Positions 10,951 to 23,237 are shown, numbered from the stretch's first letter. The stretch is 64,000 nt of DNA from Pseudoalteromonas sp. A25 (GCF_009176705.1 NZ_AP021846.1:3530001-3594000), one strand, 5' to 3'. Translations and numbers: made by a program. Notes: generated by a model from the letters alone, not told the origin.

Positions 10951-11036
10951 GCTTGTTCCCTACGCAGGTTTTAACCTGATCAGGTTCACGGATCCCGCAA
11001 AATGCGATCTCAGCCCAAAGGGCACTCCGACAAGTA
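10951..11036 (-). promoter_or_regulatory. TPP riboswitch (THI element) upstream of thiC
   Basis: The minus strand contains the diagnostic aptamer segments in order: CGGAGTGCC, GGCTGAGATC, GGGATCCGTGAACCTGATC, AGGTTAAAACCTGCGTAGGGA. They are closed by a CTTGTC/GAACAAG P1 stem. About 130 bases follow before thiC. They contain short hairpins (TGAGGCTAACCTCA, CTCCTTTTGGAG) but no clear T-run, so control may be mainly at translation initiation, close to the GAGG site. Confidence 0.95.
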
Positions 11037-11068
11037 ACGAATTGGCAACGAGTGTACTGGAGAAGAAG

Positions 11069-11467
11069 TTAACCTGCAACTTGAAAACGTAACTCAGGTT
11101 GACCTTTTAAAATAAGTGAGTTTTCAATCATTAATATAGGTACTCCACGTTTTAGCATGTTAAGCAGCATCTGTTCTTGCTGGTTGGTGTTTTCATCGCA
11201 GAGTTTGCGTGTCATCCCCATATGAGACACTGTCAGGGCACTATTACTGACTACCCCTTCGCCAAAAAATCGATTACATCCGCCGTTGCCGGCAACCTGC
11301 ATTGCTTCTATGAACTCGATAGAAACGGGGTTACTGCCAACTAACTTGCCATCAATATGAGTCAGCTGCCATTTGGTATATTTAAGCTGTGTATCACCCA
11401 CTTTTACAGTTGCCATACAGCCAGCTAAAAGTGCGCTAATCACGCAAGATAAAATAAAGGATTTCAT
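11069..11467 (-). CDS. META-domain (HslJ-like) lipoprotein
   Basis: This 132-residue protein has a signal peptide with the lipobox LLAGC (Cys at about residue 16), so it should be lipid-anchored in the envelope. The remainder matches a single META/HslJ-type domain (YTKWQLTHIDGKLV, GNGGCNRFFGEG, MGMTRKLCDENTNQQEQML). HslJ-like proteins are linked to heat and antibiotic stress, but no biochemical role can be assigned here. It sits between thiC and a thioesterase gene and appears to be its own unit. Confidence 0.85.
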   Translation of the reverse strand: MKSFILSCVISALLAGCMATVKVGDTQLKYTKWQLTHIDGKLVGSNPVSIEFIEAMQVAGNGGCNRFFGEGVVSNSALTVSHMGMTRKLCDENTNQQEQMLLNMLKRGVPILMIENSLILKGQPELRFQVAG

Positions 11468-11572
11468 GTCACATTATTGTTTACTAAACTCGTATAATTA
11501 TACACATTTAACGGGATTTAGCGGCAATAAATAGCCATTTTGAATCAAAAAAGCGAATTTTTAACGCTATTT

Positions 11573-11962
11573 TTAAGAAAACAAACTCTCTATTTCCTTA
11601 CATGGGAACGGACGTCCTTTTTCATTAACAGATGTACCTGTTACTGCAGCATCTAACATGAGCTTTTCATCTGACTTTCTAATCAATTTTTGTACAAAAA
11701 CAAACTTCAGCTTGCTTTGTTGTTGTATTTCAACTTGCACATAAAACTCATCACCGGGCTTCAATGAAGCTTTAAAGTTCATTTCTGAGCGGATCACCAC
11801 AAGGTTAATTTTTTCTTGAGCCAGTGCGGCAAAATCAACCCCTTTAGAGTGCAAAAATTCATGTCTCGCATGTTCTAAATAGTTAAAATAGACCCCATTG
11901 TTTACAATGCCCTGTAAATCACATTCATAATCACGAACCTTAAAATCTACGCTAAATACCAC
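11573..11962 (-). CDS. Acyl-CoA thioesterase, hotdog 4HBT family (YbgC/FadM-like)
   Basis: This 129-residue hotdog-fold protein carries the 4HBT active-site pattern RDYECDLQGIVNNGVYFNYL at about residues 9-28, with the catalytic Asp in YECDLQG, and LEHARHEFL. It is expected to hydrolyse acyl-CoA or acyl-ACP thioesters in the cytoplasm; the substrate is unknown. It is divergent from a TonB-dependent receptor gene, sharing a 127-base intergenic region. Several paralogues of this family usually occur per genome, so no gene name is given. Confidence 0.85.
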   Translation of the reverse strand: MVFSVDFKVRDYECDLQGIVNNGVYFNYLEHARHEFLHSKGVDFAALAQEKINLVVIRSEMNFKASLKPGDEFYVQVEIQQQSKLKFVFVQKLIRKSDEKLMLDAAVTGTSVNEKGRPFPCKEIESLFS

Positions 11963-12089
11963 TTACGTCCCTCTAAACAAAGTAATCAGTTAATAATTGA
12001 CAAGTTATATCATATTTAAGCGCTATTTAGGTTTTAACCTAGCAGCCATTTGCTAAAATGTGCGCAACTTCAACGATAACAACCAAACT

Positions 12090-14165
12090 ATGAATTCAAA
12101 ATACTCTCTACTCAGTGCGACGATAATATCCCTACTTTCTTATCCTGCCACAGCCAATGAAGCGGCGATTGAAACCATTGAGGTCACGGGCGACTTTAAA
12201 AGAGAAAATATTCAAACCCTAAGTGCTAGTGCTGTAGTTATGGGTGATGATGCTATCACCGCTCGGGGCGCAAATCACCTAGAGCAAATGCTAAATAGTG
12301 CAGCCAATACAAACTTTACAGCAGGCGCATCACGTGGACGCTTTGTCCAGATCCGAGGTATCGGACTTCGCTCTCAGTTTGTAGACCCCATTCATCCAAG
12401 TGTTGGTATGTTAGTAGACAATATCGATTACTCTGGCTTAGGCGGTAGCGCAATACTCTTTGATGCTGAGCAAGTCGCTGTGTATCGTGGACCTCAAGGC
12501 ACACGCTTTGGAGCGGATGCCATGGCCGGGATGATAGATGTGAAGACTCAAGCTGCAACTGGCGATCCTGCCTTGAATCTCAAGCTTGGTATCGGTAACC
12601 ACCAAAGTAAAGAAGCCGGTATTGCGATCGGTGGAGCAGTAACTGAAAGTACTGCAGCTCGAGGGAGTTATTACTTGCAGCAATCTGATGGCTATACAGA
12701 CAACATCTATTTAAACTCCAACACGCAAAAGTTAGATGAACAGGTTGCCAGAGTAAAACTACATACTAATTGGAATAACTCACTCAGTACTGAGTTTGTT
12801 GCCCACCACATCAATATTGGTAATGGTTACGATGCGTTTTCGCTCTATAACAACCGCCAAAGTAGCGCTGATCAACCCGGTCAGGATGCACAACAGAGCA
12901 ATGCTTTTGCGCTGACCACTCACTATACTGGTGCGCCACTGTTTGACGTATCGGTGTTGATCAGTCGCTTAGGTGGTGACACGCTGTACAGCTATGATGA
13001 AGATTGGACCTGCAATGACGTTACACGTCCTACGGTGTGTGCTGCAGGCCTTCATCCTGATGGCTACAGCTCTACAGACTCTTATCAGCGAGAGCATGAA
13101 AGAGGCACATTTGAGCTCACTTTTTCAGATAAACAAGAAAACTGGGTCGGCGGCCTTTCAGCTAAACGTAAGCAAGTTGAACTTACTCGTGTATATACTT
13201 GGCAAAACCAAGACTTTAACTCTCACTACGATGTCAGTCATCTAGCATTCTTTGGTCAGAAAATCACACACTTGTCTGACAAAACAGAGCTCATAACTGG
13301 ACTGCGTGCAGAGCATTACAACACTGACTACTATGATACGAATGCCATTAATGGCGATACCAAGGATTGGATGTGGGGGGCAAAAGTAGCTCTAGAACAC
13401 TATGTGGTGCCAAGAACGATGATATATACCAGCCTATCGCGAGGGTACAAAATTGGTGGTATCAATGGAGAGGCACTAGCGAGGGCCAAAGATGAAAATC
13501 TAACTGTCCAAACAACACAATATAACTTTGCACCTGAATACTTATGGAACGCTGAATTTGGTGTTAAAGGCAGTTCTGAAGACAATCGCCATACCGTTAG
13601 AGTCAGTGCTTTTTATATGCACAGAGACGATATGCAGGTTAAACGTTCTTTAGAGTTTGACCGAAAGTTTTTAGAGTTTATCGATAATGCATCAAAAGGC
13701 AGAAACTACGGTATCGAGGTAGAGGGTCAATTTCAGTATAACGACCGCTTAAACCTTAACTACAGTGTTGGCTATCTAGATACTAAAGTAGAGGGTGAAT
13801 TTACTAACCTAAATTTAGATGGTCGAGAGCAAGCTCAAGCTCCAAAATACCAATATTCTTTCGGGGCGAATTATTTTATAACAGAGCAATTAGTTGCGAC
13901 ACTGTCTTTTGATGGTAAGGATGATTACTACCATTCTATAAACCACGATGCTAAAGCAGACAGTAGCAACTTAATCAATGCAAGCTTAAGCTACTATGCC
14001 GAGCAATGGTCTCTCACTGCATGGGGCAGAAACTTGGCCGATAAAGACATTGCGGTTCGTGGTTTTAGCTTCCCAAATAATCCATTGAACGGCTATACAA
14101 CTCAAACCTACGTGCAATATGGTGAGCCTCGCGTTGTAGGATTAACATTTAAATATGAAATCTAA
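12090..14165 (+). CDS. TonB-dependent outer-membrane receptor
   Basis: This 691-residue protein has an N-terminal signal peptide (about residues 1-23, cleavage near TANEAA) and a probable TonB box IETIEVTG. A plug domain follows (QIRGIGLRSQF, VYRGPQGTRFGADAMAGMIDV) and then a 22-strand-type beta-barrel with many alternating aromatic residues and TonB_dep_Rec motifs such as SRGYKIGGINGE. It imports a ligand that the sequence does not reveal; no Fur box or riboswitch is seen upstream. The ATG at 12090 starts the signal peptide; the GTG ten codons earlier would spoil it. A terminator follows. Confidence 0.9.
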   Translation: MNSKYSLLSATIISLLSYPATANEAAIETIEVTGDFKRENIQTLSASAVVMGDDAITARGANHLEQMLNSAANTNFTAGASRGRFVQIRGIGLRSQFVDPIHPSVGMLVDNIDYSGLGGSAILFDAEQVAVYRGPQGTRFGADAMAGMIDVKTQAATGDPALNLKLGIGNHQSKEAGIAIGGAVTESTAARGSYYLQQSDGYTDNIYLNSNTQKLDEQVARVKLHTNWNNSLSTEFVAHHINIGNGYDAFSLYNNRQSSADQPGQDAQQSNAFALTTHYTGAPLFDVSVLISRLGGDTLYSYDEDWTCNDVTRPTVCAAGLHPDGYSSTDSYQREHERGTFELTFSDKQENWVGGLSAKRKQVELTRVYTWQNQDFNSHYDVSHLAFFGQKITHLSDKTELITGLRAEHYNTDYYDTNAINGDTKDWMWGAKVALEHYVVPRTMIYTSLSRGYKIGGINGEALARAKDENLTVQTTQYNFAPEYLWNAEFGVKGSSEDNRHTVRVSAFYMHRDDMQVKRSLEFDRKFLEFIDNASKGRNYGIEVEGQFQYNDRLNLNYSVGYLDTKVEGEFTNLNLDGREQAQAPKYQYSFGANYFITEQLVATLSFDGKDDYYHSINHDAKADSSNLINASLSYYAEQWSLTAWGRNLADKDIAVRGFSFPNNPLNGYTTQTYVQYGEPRVVGLTFKYEI

Positions 14166-14177
14166 ACAAAAGTGATA

Positions 14178-14206
14178 AAAAAAGCGCTTCATAGAGCGCT
14201 TTTTTT
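14178..14206 (+). terminator. Rho-independent terminator of the TonB-dependent receptor gene
   Basis: AAAGCGCT and AGCGCTTT form an 8-bp stem with a 6-base loop, followed by a T-run, starting about 15 bases after the receptor stop codon. Confidence 0.85.
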
Positions 14207-14225
14207 ATAAACCAATATTGAAGTT

Positions 14226-14387
14226 ATACCAATTGCATTAAATTGGTGATCAGATATTGCGACAGATAAATGACTTAGTAACAAGGCAAATATTTCACTA
14301 TGTAGTTATTCTACATGAGAAATATTTAACGCAGTTAATGAGTTATTTAGCTCGCTAGAATGATCAATGTATTAATAAAATTGGTAT
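14226..14387. repeat. 162-bp palindromic interspersed repeat (MITE-like), copy A
   Basis: The element is bounded by inverted ends ATACCAATT and AATTGGTAT. It has a central hairpin at about 14288-14327, with arms AAATATTTC...TGTAG and CTACA...GAAATATTT around TTATT. A copy of the same length at 42466-42627 differs at two bases only. It has no coding capacity. Its right end touches the speD stop codon, so speD's 3' end abuts the element. Confidence 0.85.
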
Positions 14388-15196
14388 TAATCAACCTCTG
14401 GCAGGTTACGCCCATAAAATACTTCTTGTATTTCACGATTCAAACGAGCGCGGATCTCAGCTTCTTCGTCTTCACTCAGATCGTCCGTGGTGATACCAAA
14501 CAAATAGGTATTTAAATCCGTCTCTTTTAACATCATCTTAGTGTGGAACAAGTTTTCTTGATACACATTCACATCCAGCATTTGATACGCTTCTTTTGTA
14601 TCTTCTGTCATATAATTCTGAATTGAATGAATAGCATGATCTATGTAATGTTTCACACCTGTAACGTCACGAGTAAATCCACGAACACGGTAATCAATAG
14701 TAACAACATCTGATTCCAAAGAGTGGATCAAGAAATTAAGTGCTTTAAGTGGCGAAATAATACCACATGTTGACACTTCAATATCTGCGCGGAACGTACA
14801 AATTCCATCATTCGGGTGCGCTTCCGGGTAAGTATGCACGCAAATGTGGCTCTTATCTAAGTGCGCAACAACAGACTCAGGTAACGGCCCTGGGGTTTCA
14901 TTGCTATCGAAAGTCTGTTGTTCAACAGGCTCTTCGGATACCAAAATAGTTACACTTGCCCCTTGCGGCTCGTAATCTTGACGCGCAATATTCAATACGT
15001 TTGCACCAATAATATCAACAACGTCTTTTAAAATATCAGTTAAACGATCAGCGCTATATTGCTCATCAATATACTCTAAATATTCTTTACGTTGTTGTTC
15101 TGTTTTGGCGTAACAGATATCGTAAATGCTAAAGCTTAAACTCTTCGTTAAGTTGTTAAAGCCATGGAGTTTAATTTTATCAAAGGGCTTGTTCAC
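14387..15196 (-). CDS. speD: S-adenosylmethionine decarboxylase proenzyme
   Basis: SpeD provides decarboxylated SAM for spermidine synthesis. The 269-residue protein resembles the long E. coli-type class: [20 protein letters not shown] at the N-terminus, self-cleavage site [14 protein letters not shown] with the pyruvoyl-forming Ser at position 116, and the catalytic Cys in [16 protein letters not shown] (C144). The stop codon lies at the edge of the 162-bp repeat. It is upstream of no obvious partner (speE is absent here) and has an OsmC-family gene behind it on the same strand. Confidence 0.95.
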   Translation of the reverse strand: MNKPFDKIKLHGFNNLTKSLSFSIYDICYAKTEQQRKEYLEYIDEQYSADRLTDILKDVVDIIGANVLNIARQDYEPQGASVTILVSEEPVEQQTFDSNETPGPLPESVVAHLDKSHICVHTYPEAHPNDGICTFRADIEVSTCGIISPLKALNFLIHSLESDVVTIDYRVRGFTRDVTGVKHYIDHAIHSIQNYMTEDTKEAYQMLDVNVYQENLFHTKMMLKETDLNTYLFGITTDDLSEDEEAEIRARLNREIQEVFYGRNLPEVD

Positions 15197-15281
15197 GATA
15201 GGCCAACCTTCAAACTATAAATCTGCGTAGCAGAACCAAAAGTTCGCGGATTTTATACGAAAATCACGCTATGAAAAAGGG

Positions 15282-15695
15282 TTATTTTCCCTGACTTTCA
15301 ACAACCTCATGGCTGTGAGTAATTTCTACTGATTTATCAAGCATTAATGCAACCGAACAGTACTTTTCTGCTGAAAGTTGAACGGCACGAGCTAAGTGCT
15401 TTTCAGAGACATTTCGGCCCGTAACAACAAAGTGTAGATTCATTTTAGTAAAGACTCTAGGTGCACTTTCAGCTCGTTCACTAGAGAGCTTGACCTCTAC
15501 ACTGTCAAAGTCCTGTTTTGCTTTCTTTAAGATGCTCACCACATCAACTGAAGAGCAACATCCAGCCGACATTAATACCATTTCCATTGGACTTGGCGCA
15601 GCACTATCAGAACCTGCGTCAAATACTACGTTATGTCCCGACTCAGAGCGACCAATAAAGGTATCTCCTTCTACCCACTTTACATCTGCTTGCAT
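15282..15695 (-). CDS. OsmC/YhfA-family redox protein
   Basis: This 137-residue OsmC-fold protein has the two characteristic redox cysteines: one in SAGCCSSVDVV near residue 48, the other in EKYCSVALML near 113. The family includes thiol peroxidases, and YhfA-type members lie near crp in E. coli, where the neighbourhood is otherwise the same as here. Whether this protein reduces organic hydroperoxides is not shown by the sequence. It probably follows DUF3802 as a separate unit because of the strong hairpin between them. Confidence 0.85.
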   Translation of the reverse strand: MQADVKWVEGDTFIGRSESGHNVVFDAGSDSAAPSPMEMVLMSAGCCSSVDVVSILKKAKQDFDSVEVKLSSERAESAPRVFTKMNLHFVVTGRNVSEKHLARAVQLSAEKYCSVALMLDKSVEITHSHEVVESQGK

Positions 15696-15712
15696 AGTTA
15701 CCTCTTAAGAAA

Positions 15713-15742
15713 CAATAACACCGCCGATGGGCGGTGTTATTG
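15713..15742. terminator. Strong hairpin terminator between DUF3802 and OsmC genes
   Basis: CAATAACACCGCC pairs perfectly with GGCGGTGTTATTG, a 13-bp stem with a 4-base loop. On the minus strand it is followed by TTTCTT. It most likely ends the DUF3802 transcript. Confidence 0.65.
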
Positions 15743-15769
15743 TCGATCATCATTATTAAACGTAAGTCG

Positions 15770-16105
15770 TCAAACGGCCGAATCAAACATGTTTTTAACT
15801 AGACCGGCAAATTCTTCGATAAATTCTCGTTGCTCTACCGTAACACGTTGCTCGGTCACGCTAGAAAGCACTTCTTGTAAGTCATAAACAATGCCATCAA
15901 CTTCTCGGACAATCAAGCTACGTTGCTCAGTTGTCAGCTCACTATGTTGCTCACAGATACGTATTACATTTTCTGCGATGACATCTTCAATTAATTCCAT
16001 TACTTTAGGAGCGCCAGGCTTTATCTCGCCGGGTTTTTCAAACAAGGCTAAATTTTGCGTAAGATACATGACTAGTTCGTCATAACCTTGTTTATCTAAA
16101 ACCAT
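15770..16105 (-). CDS. DUF3802 family protein
   Basis: This is a 111-residue acidic, helical, cytoplasmic protein without signal peptide or membrane segment. The start MVLDKQGYDELVMYLTQNL and the overall composition match what I know of DUF3802, a family confined to gammaproteobacteria such as Alteromonas, Shewanella and Vibrio. No function is known. It lies between the ast terminator and the OsmC gene, and its own terminator follows. The family name is from memory, not a search. Confidence 0.7.
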   Translation of the reverse strand: MVLDKQGYDELVMYLTQNLALFEKPGEIKPGAPKVMELIEDVIAENVIRICEQHSELTTEQRSLIVREVDGIVYDLQEVLSSVTEQRVTVEQREFIEEFAGLVKNMFDSAV

Positions 16106-16194
16106 CTTTTACCCACCTACGACTTTAAACTCACCTGTTATTGATTTAAGCAGAAACTCACTGCTAATGCTACTTTTGTCGCTTAGCTGAATAC

Positions 16195-16220
16195 AAAAAA
16201 AGCAGCCTAAGCTGCTTTTT
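16195..16220 (-). terminator. Rho-independent terminator of the ast genes
   Basis: On the minus strand AAAAGCAGC/GCTGCTTTT forms a stem with loop TTAG and a T-run of seven, about 65 bases after the astD stop. Confidence 0.8.
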
Positions 16221-16286
16221 ATAAGAACAAAGTATTAACTTTATAAGCCGATAGACGAACAAAGCTAACCCTTTGTATGTTAAACC

Positions 16287-17768
<1,482 letters not shown>

Positions 17769-17775
17769 CTACAAA

Positions 17776-18792
17776 TTAAAGTGTTGCGATGCTAACTGAG
17801 TCACCACTAACAATGTTCAAAGCACTTGCTAATTCAGCCGAAATAACGATTTCATCACTAGCTGGATCAACTTGAAGTTCGGCAACTGTTGCCCGATAAC
17901 CCGCAAGTTTATCATTTGCGACCATGACAGGGGAACCGCCTTGTGGTTGGCCAATGGTGACTTGCTTGTGTTGTACCGAGCGAACCGTACGAATGTTATC
18001 CACTTTGGCTTCCACGGTTGGGCCAGCATCAAAAATATCGACATAACCATTGAAGGTGAACCCTTCACTTTTTAGTAGCTCGATAGCAGGTCGGGTATTA
18101 TTGTGCACTTGACCAATCACAGCTTGCGCGTCTTTACTCAGCAAATTCACATAAATCGGGTACTTAGGCATTAACTCAGCAATAAAAACTTTCTGTCCAA
18201 TGCCAGTCAAATAATCTGCCGTTGGAAAGTCCATTGAAAAGAAATGCTCTTCTAACCATTGCCAAAATGGGCTTTTGCCATTTTCATCAGACACCCCACG
18301 CATTTCTGCAATCACCGTATCTGCAAAACGGTGCTGATGTTGCTTTATGAACATAAAACGTGACTTAGATAGCAGTTTTCCGTTTAGACCTTTGCGATAG
18401 CCATCTTTCAAAAATAATGTACACAGCTCAGTCGCTCCCGTGTAGTCATTACATAAAGTCAAGATATCCACAGCTTTATATACATCTAAAGTACGTGACG
18501 AGTGGATCACCTTACTTAGGTGGTAGTGATAGAAAGCATCATCTAAACCAACCGCAGCTTCGATTGCGCTAGTACCAACAACCTCTCCGGTTTCGTTGTC
18601 TTCGAGTACAAAAAGGTAACCTTCATCAAAAGGAATATCTGTCTCTTTCAAAAACGAAGCCTCTGAGCGGGCAATTTTATTTTGTAATAACTCTTCATTC
18701 ACAGGAAGTGAAGTAAAGCCATGCCCCGATTCATGGGCAATATTTAAAAGCGCAGCATAGTCGCTTTTTTGGATTGGGCGAAGGATCATCAT
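17776..18792 (-). CDS. astA: Arginine N-succinyltransferase
   Basis: AstA is the first step of arginine catabolism by the AST pathway: succinyl-CoA plus arginine to N2-succinylarginine. The 338-residue GNAT-fold protein starts MMILRPIQKSDYAALLNIA and contains ELCTLFLKDGYRKGLNGKLLSKSRFMFI and GFTFNGYVDIFDAGPTVEA, all well-conserved AstA segments. It lies between astC and astD. A GAGGAG site lies 11 bases upstream of the first ATG. A hairpin precedes it in the astC-astA gap. Confidence 0.96.
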   Translation of the reverse strand: MMILRPIQKSDYAALLNIAHESGHGFTSLPVNEELLQNKIARSEASFLKETDIPFDEGYLFVLEDNETGEVVGTSAIEAAVGLDDAFYHYHLSKVIHSSRTLDVYKAVDILTLCNDYTGATELCTLFLKDGYRKGLNGKLLSKSRFMFIKQHQHRFADTVIAEMRGVSDENGKSPFWQWLEEHFFSMDFPTADYLTGIGQKVFIAELMPKYPIYVNLLSKDAQAVIGQVHNNTRPAIELLKSEGFTFNGYVDIFDAGPTVEAKVDNIRTVRSVQHKQVTIGQPQGGSPVMVANDKLAGYRATVAELQVDPASDEIVISAELASALNIVSGDSVSIATL

Positions 18793-18833
18793 GAGCCCGC
18801 TTACTCCTCAATTATAAACCTAGACGGTAAATT

Positions 18834-18855
18834 AAGGCTCACAAAAGTGAGCCTT
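18834..18855 (-). promoter_or_regulatory. Hairpin in the astC-astA intergenic gap
   Basis: AAGGCTCAC pairs perfectly with GTGAGCCTT around a 4-base loop, just after the astC stop. There is no strong T-run, only TTAATTT on the minus strand. It may stabilise or partly terminate the upstream mRNA and so set a lower astA/astD level. Confidence 0.45.
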
Positions 18856-18862
18856 GCCAAGA

Positions 18863-20382
<1,520 letters not shown>

Positions 20383-21558
20383 TTACAAAATAGTCAACTG
20401 CATGCCGTGGAATGAGCACGTAGCGAGCACTTTTTGTTCCTCTTTCGTTAACCCTAAGTAAGAAAACCAAAGTGATGTTTCATCTTCCTCAATAAAATGG
20501 TTTTCTTTTAATAATAAATAAAGCGCATATCCATGAGCCTTTTTCAGAACCACGGTAAGCGGTAAAGGATCGCTTAATTTTTTATTCGAGTTTGGTAGAT
20601 AAGTAGCCGCAAACTCTTCCATCGCAGCATTGAAGGGTAAGTAACGAAACGCCATTTTCTCGACTATTTGCTGCGTAACCGAGGCCGAGTGCTCTAGCAA
20701 AAGATTACGTAAAAATAGCGGATCAGGGGAAAGCTCAAGTAAGGCTGTATGAAGATCCTTATGGCCTTTATTTCTTGCCTTTAATACACGGTCTTGCCAT
20801 ACAGCCTCATAACTCCTTAAGTATAAACGAGTTAATGCTGCTTTACCTATATCTAGCATCATTCCTAACGTGTAGGCATGTTGCTCTTTTGCACCATTAA
20901 GCTCTGCAAGCACTTTTGCCGCTAAAGCTGTCGCCATACTCAACTCCCTTAACTTGCGCTTTAACAGTTGAAATGGCTCAGTTGAGTGAGGTAACCAATG
21001 ACGCATTGCATAGGTCGGGATGACCCACTGTAAATTTTCAAGTCCCAGATACCGAAGTGCTAACGCTGGCGTATCGACTTTGACCGTAGTGCCCATCGTA
21101 CTTTTTTTACGGTACTGCGGCATATTAACTAGGGACACAAGCTCTCGTCCCAACCATGATAAGTCATTAACCAGAGGTTCAAGTCGGCCTACCGAAGCAG
21201 ACTTAACGGCCAACAAATCGAAAATAGCAGGTACACCATCTTCAATACCCATTACTTCATAGTACAAACAATCAATATCATTGATCTGCTTTGCAATGCT
21301 CGTTTCTATGGCTTGATGAATATGTTCGCTGGCTTTAGCAATATATTTGTGGTGACTGGTGCTGCTTTCTTTGCGCTTTGCGGATGCAGCAATTTCGACT
21401 TCTAGCAAGGTTCTCTGCGGTACCTTTTCGCCAAGGTTCATCTCCAAAGTATGAATGTATCCAAGCTGCTTCTGAGCAAAACTATGACTAATCAGCAAAT
21501 CATGGGCACGCTCACATAGTGCCTGTGCCATCCTTAAGTCTAAATTTTTCTCAGTCAT
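20383..21558 (-). CDS. HDOD-domain protein
   Basis: This 391-residue cytoplasmic protein's middle part (about residues 120-330) matches an HDOD domain: LLAVKSASVGRLEPLVNDLSW-type segment, SLVNMPQYRKK, ALRYLGLENLQWVIPTYAMR, and a degenerate HD-like region YTLGMMLDIGKAALTRLYL. HDOD proteins lack intact HD catalytic residues and usually act as signalling adaptors. No GGDEF, EAL or REC partner domain is visible; the N-terminal 110 residues are unassigned. It stands alone between astC and pabA. The partner and signal are unknown. Confidence 0.7.
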   Translation of the reverse strand: MTEKNLDLRMAQALCERAHDLLISHSFAQKQLGYIHTLEMNLGEKVPQRTLLEVEIAASAKRKESSTSHHKYIAKASEHIHQAIETSIAKQINDIDCLYYEVMGIEDGVPAIFDLLAVKSASVGRLEPLVNDLSWLGRELVSLVNMPQYRKKSTMGTTVKVDTPALALRYLGLENLQWVIPTYAMRHWLPHSTEPFQLLKRKLRELSMATALAAKVLAELNGAKEQHAYTLGMMLDIGKAALTRLYLRSYEAVWQDRVLKARNKGHKDLHTALLELSPDPLFLRNLLLEHSASVTQQIVEKMAFRYLPFNAAMEEFAATYLPNSNKKLSDPLPLTVVLKKAHGYALYLLLKENHFIEEDETSLWFSYLGLTKEEQKVLATCSFHGMQLTIL

Positions 21559-21596
21559 AAGCCCACTTATACTAAACCATTTACATTACCGAAAGA

Positions 21597-22178
21597 TTAG
21601 AAGCGACGAATAAAGTTATCAAGTAAGTTCAAGCCATGTTGCGTTAAAATGGCTTCAGGATGGAACTGTACTCCCTCCAACGCCAGATCAGTATGGCACA
21701 TTCCCATAATCTCATCCACATTCGACGCACTGGTTTGCGTCCAAGCAGTAACTTCCAAACACTCGGGAAGAGTCTGTTTATCGACTACAAGTGAGTGATA
21801 TCGACAAACTGTTAAGGGGTCTGGTAGTCCTTCAAACACCCCCTTTGCGGTGTGTTTTATCTGAGATGTCTTGCCATGCATTACGGTATGCGCTCTTATC
21901 ACTTTTGCACCCAGAGCTTGGGCAATAGCTTGATGCCCTAGACAAATTCCCAATATGGGAATCACTCCTTTGAATTGCTCAATAACAGATAAAGAAATTC
22001 CCGCTTCGTTTGGAGAGCATGGCCCTGGAGAGATCACGATATGCTCAGGGTTTAGCGCTTTTATTTCAGCTAAACTAATTGCATCATTGCGCTTTACTAA
22101 AACTTCTTGATCCAAACGTTGGAAATACTGCACTAAGTTATAAGTAAATGAGTCATAGTTATCGATCATTAATAACAT
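21597..22178 (-). CDS. pabA: Aminodeoxychorismate synthase glutaminase subunit (PabA/TrpG type)
   Basis: This class-I glutamine amidotransferase supplies ammonia to PabB for p-aminobenzoate (folate). The catalytic Cys is in [11 protein letters not shown], and the His and Glu are in [29 protein letters not shown] is the typical start. The ATG at 22178 (193 residues) is favoured. The in-frame ATG at 22190 would place initiation on the T-run of the trpS terminator, and a GGAA precedes the inner ATG. PabA rather than TrpG is inferred from the argD neighbourhood and the lack of trp genes. Confidence 0.88.
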   Translation of the reverse strand: MLLMIDNYDSFTYNLVQYFQRLDQEVLVKRNDAISLAEIKALNPEHIVISPGPCSPNEAGISLSVIEQFKGVIPILGICLGHQAIAQALGAKVIRAHTVMHGKTSQIKHTAKGVFEGLPDPLTVCRYHSLVVDKQTLPECLEVTAWTQTSASNVDEIMGMCHTDLALEGVQFHPEAILTQHGLNLLDNFIRRF

Positions 22179-22190
22179 AGAAATTTCCAT

Positions 22191-22214
22191 AAAAAAGCCA
22201 GGCCTATGCCTGGC
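22191..22214 (-). terminator. Rho-independent terminator of the rpe-gph-trpS transcript
   Basis: On the minus strand AGCCAGGC pairs with GCCTGGCT around a four-base loop and is followed by six T. The T-run ends directly at the outer candidate ATG of pabA, so no promoter can fit between the terminator and the gene. Confidence 0.85.
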
Positions 22215-22232
22215 TAACTGCTATATGTCAGT

Positions 22233-23237
22233 TTACGGGCGAGGAATAAACCCTACCGCATCATAAACTGCTTTTAATGTTTTCTCAGCTCTTGCGCTCG
22301 CCTTTTCAGCACCTTGTTTCATGATACTATCAAGTAACGTTTGATCTTCACGGATCACCTTAAAGCGCTGCTGGATAGGTTCAATCATTGCAACCACGGC
22401 ATCGGCAGTATCTTTTTTCAAGTGACCATACATTTTATCTTCATATTCAGGTACTAGCTGCTCAATAGAACGCTTTGTTGCAACTGACAGCAAAGTAAGT
22501 AAATTAGACACACCCGGTTTTTCATCACGATCAAAATAAATACGTGCCTGTTCGTCTGAGTCTGTCACCGCTTTTTTCAGCTTTTTCTCAATTTTCTTCG
22601 GCTCATCCAAAAGCATAATAAACGCATTTGGGTTGTCATCTGACTTAGACATTTTTTTCAACGGATCTTGAAGACTCATCACGCGAGCCCCAAGCTCAGG
22701 TATGTATGGCTCTGGAATTTTAAATACATCACCATAAAGATTATTAAAACGCGTAGCGATATCTCTAGTCAGCTCTAAATGCTGCTTCTGATCTTCACCA
22801 ACAGGTACTTGATCTGCTTGGTATAGTAAAATATCTGCAGCCTGTAACACCGGATATGCAAACAATCCTACATTCACGTTATTAGCATGCTTTGACGACT
22901 TATCTTTAAACTGCGTCATACGGTTGAGCTCACCCATTTGTGCATAACAGTTTAAAACCCATCCAAGTTGAGCATGCTCAGGCACTTGAGATTGCACAAA
23001 TAAAGCGGCTTTGTCTGGATCGATACCGCATGCTGTGTAAAGCGCGATACCGTCTAACACGCGTTCACGCAAAGCCTGTGGGTCTTGTCGAACGGTGATA
23101 GCATGTAAGTCAACCAGCATAAAGAAACTTTCATGATCTTCTTGTAAGTTAAGCCACTGGTTAATGGCGCCTACATAATTGCCTATCGTCATACCACCGG
23201 TTGGCTGAATGCCACTTAACACTACTGGTTTAGTCAT
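22233..23237 (-). CDS. trpS: Tryptophanyl-tRNA synthetase
   Basis: This class-I synthetase charges tRNA-Trp. The HIGH-equivalent is [13 protein letters not shown] near residue 12 and the KMSKS loop is KKMSKSDDN near residue 195. The 334-residue length matches E. coli TrpS (334). It is the last gene of rpe-gph-trpS and ends at a strong terminator, as in the E. coli damX-dam-rpe-gph-trpS block. Confidence 0.98.
   Translation of the reverse strand: MTKPVVLSGIQPTGGMTIGNYVGAINQWLNLQEDHESFFMLVDLHAITVRQDPQALRERVLDGIALYTACGIDPDKAALFVQSQVPEHAQLGWVLNCYAQMGELNRMTQFKDKSSKHANNVNVGLFAYPVLQAADILLYQADQVPVGEDQKQHLELTRDIATRFNNLYGDVFKIPEPYIPELGARVMSLQDPLKKMSKSDDNPNAFIMLLDEPKKIEKKLKKAVTDSDEQARIYFDRDEKPGVSNLLTLLSVATKRSIEQLVPEYEDKMYGHLKKDTADAVVAMIEPIQQRFKVIREDQTLLDSIMKQGAEKASARAEKTLKAVYDAVGFIPRP

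Noticed and set aside
11963..12089. Search for a Fur box or riboswitch before the TonB-dependent receptor
   Set aside because: The region is AT-rich with a TTGACA hexamer, but no 19-bp Fur-like palindrome or aptamer core was seen, so the ligand cannot be inferred.
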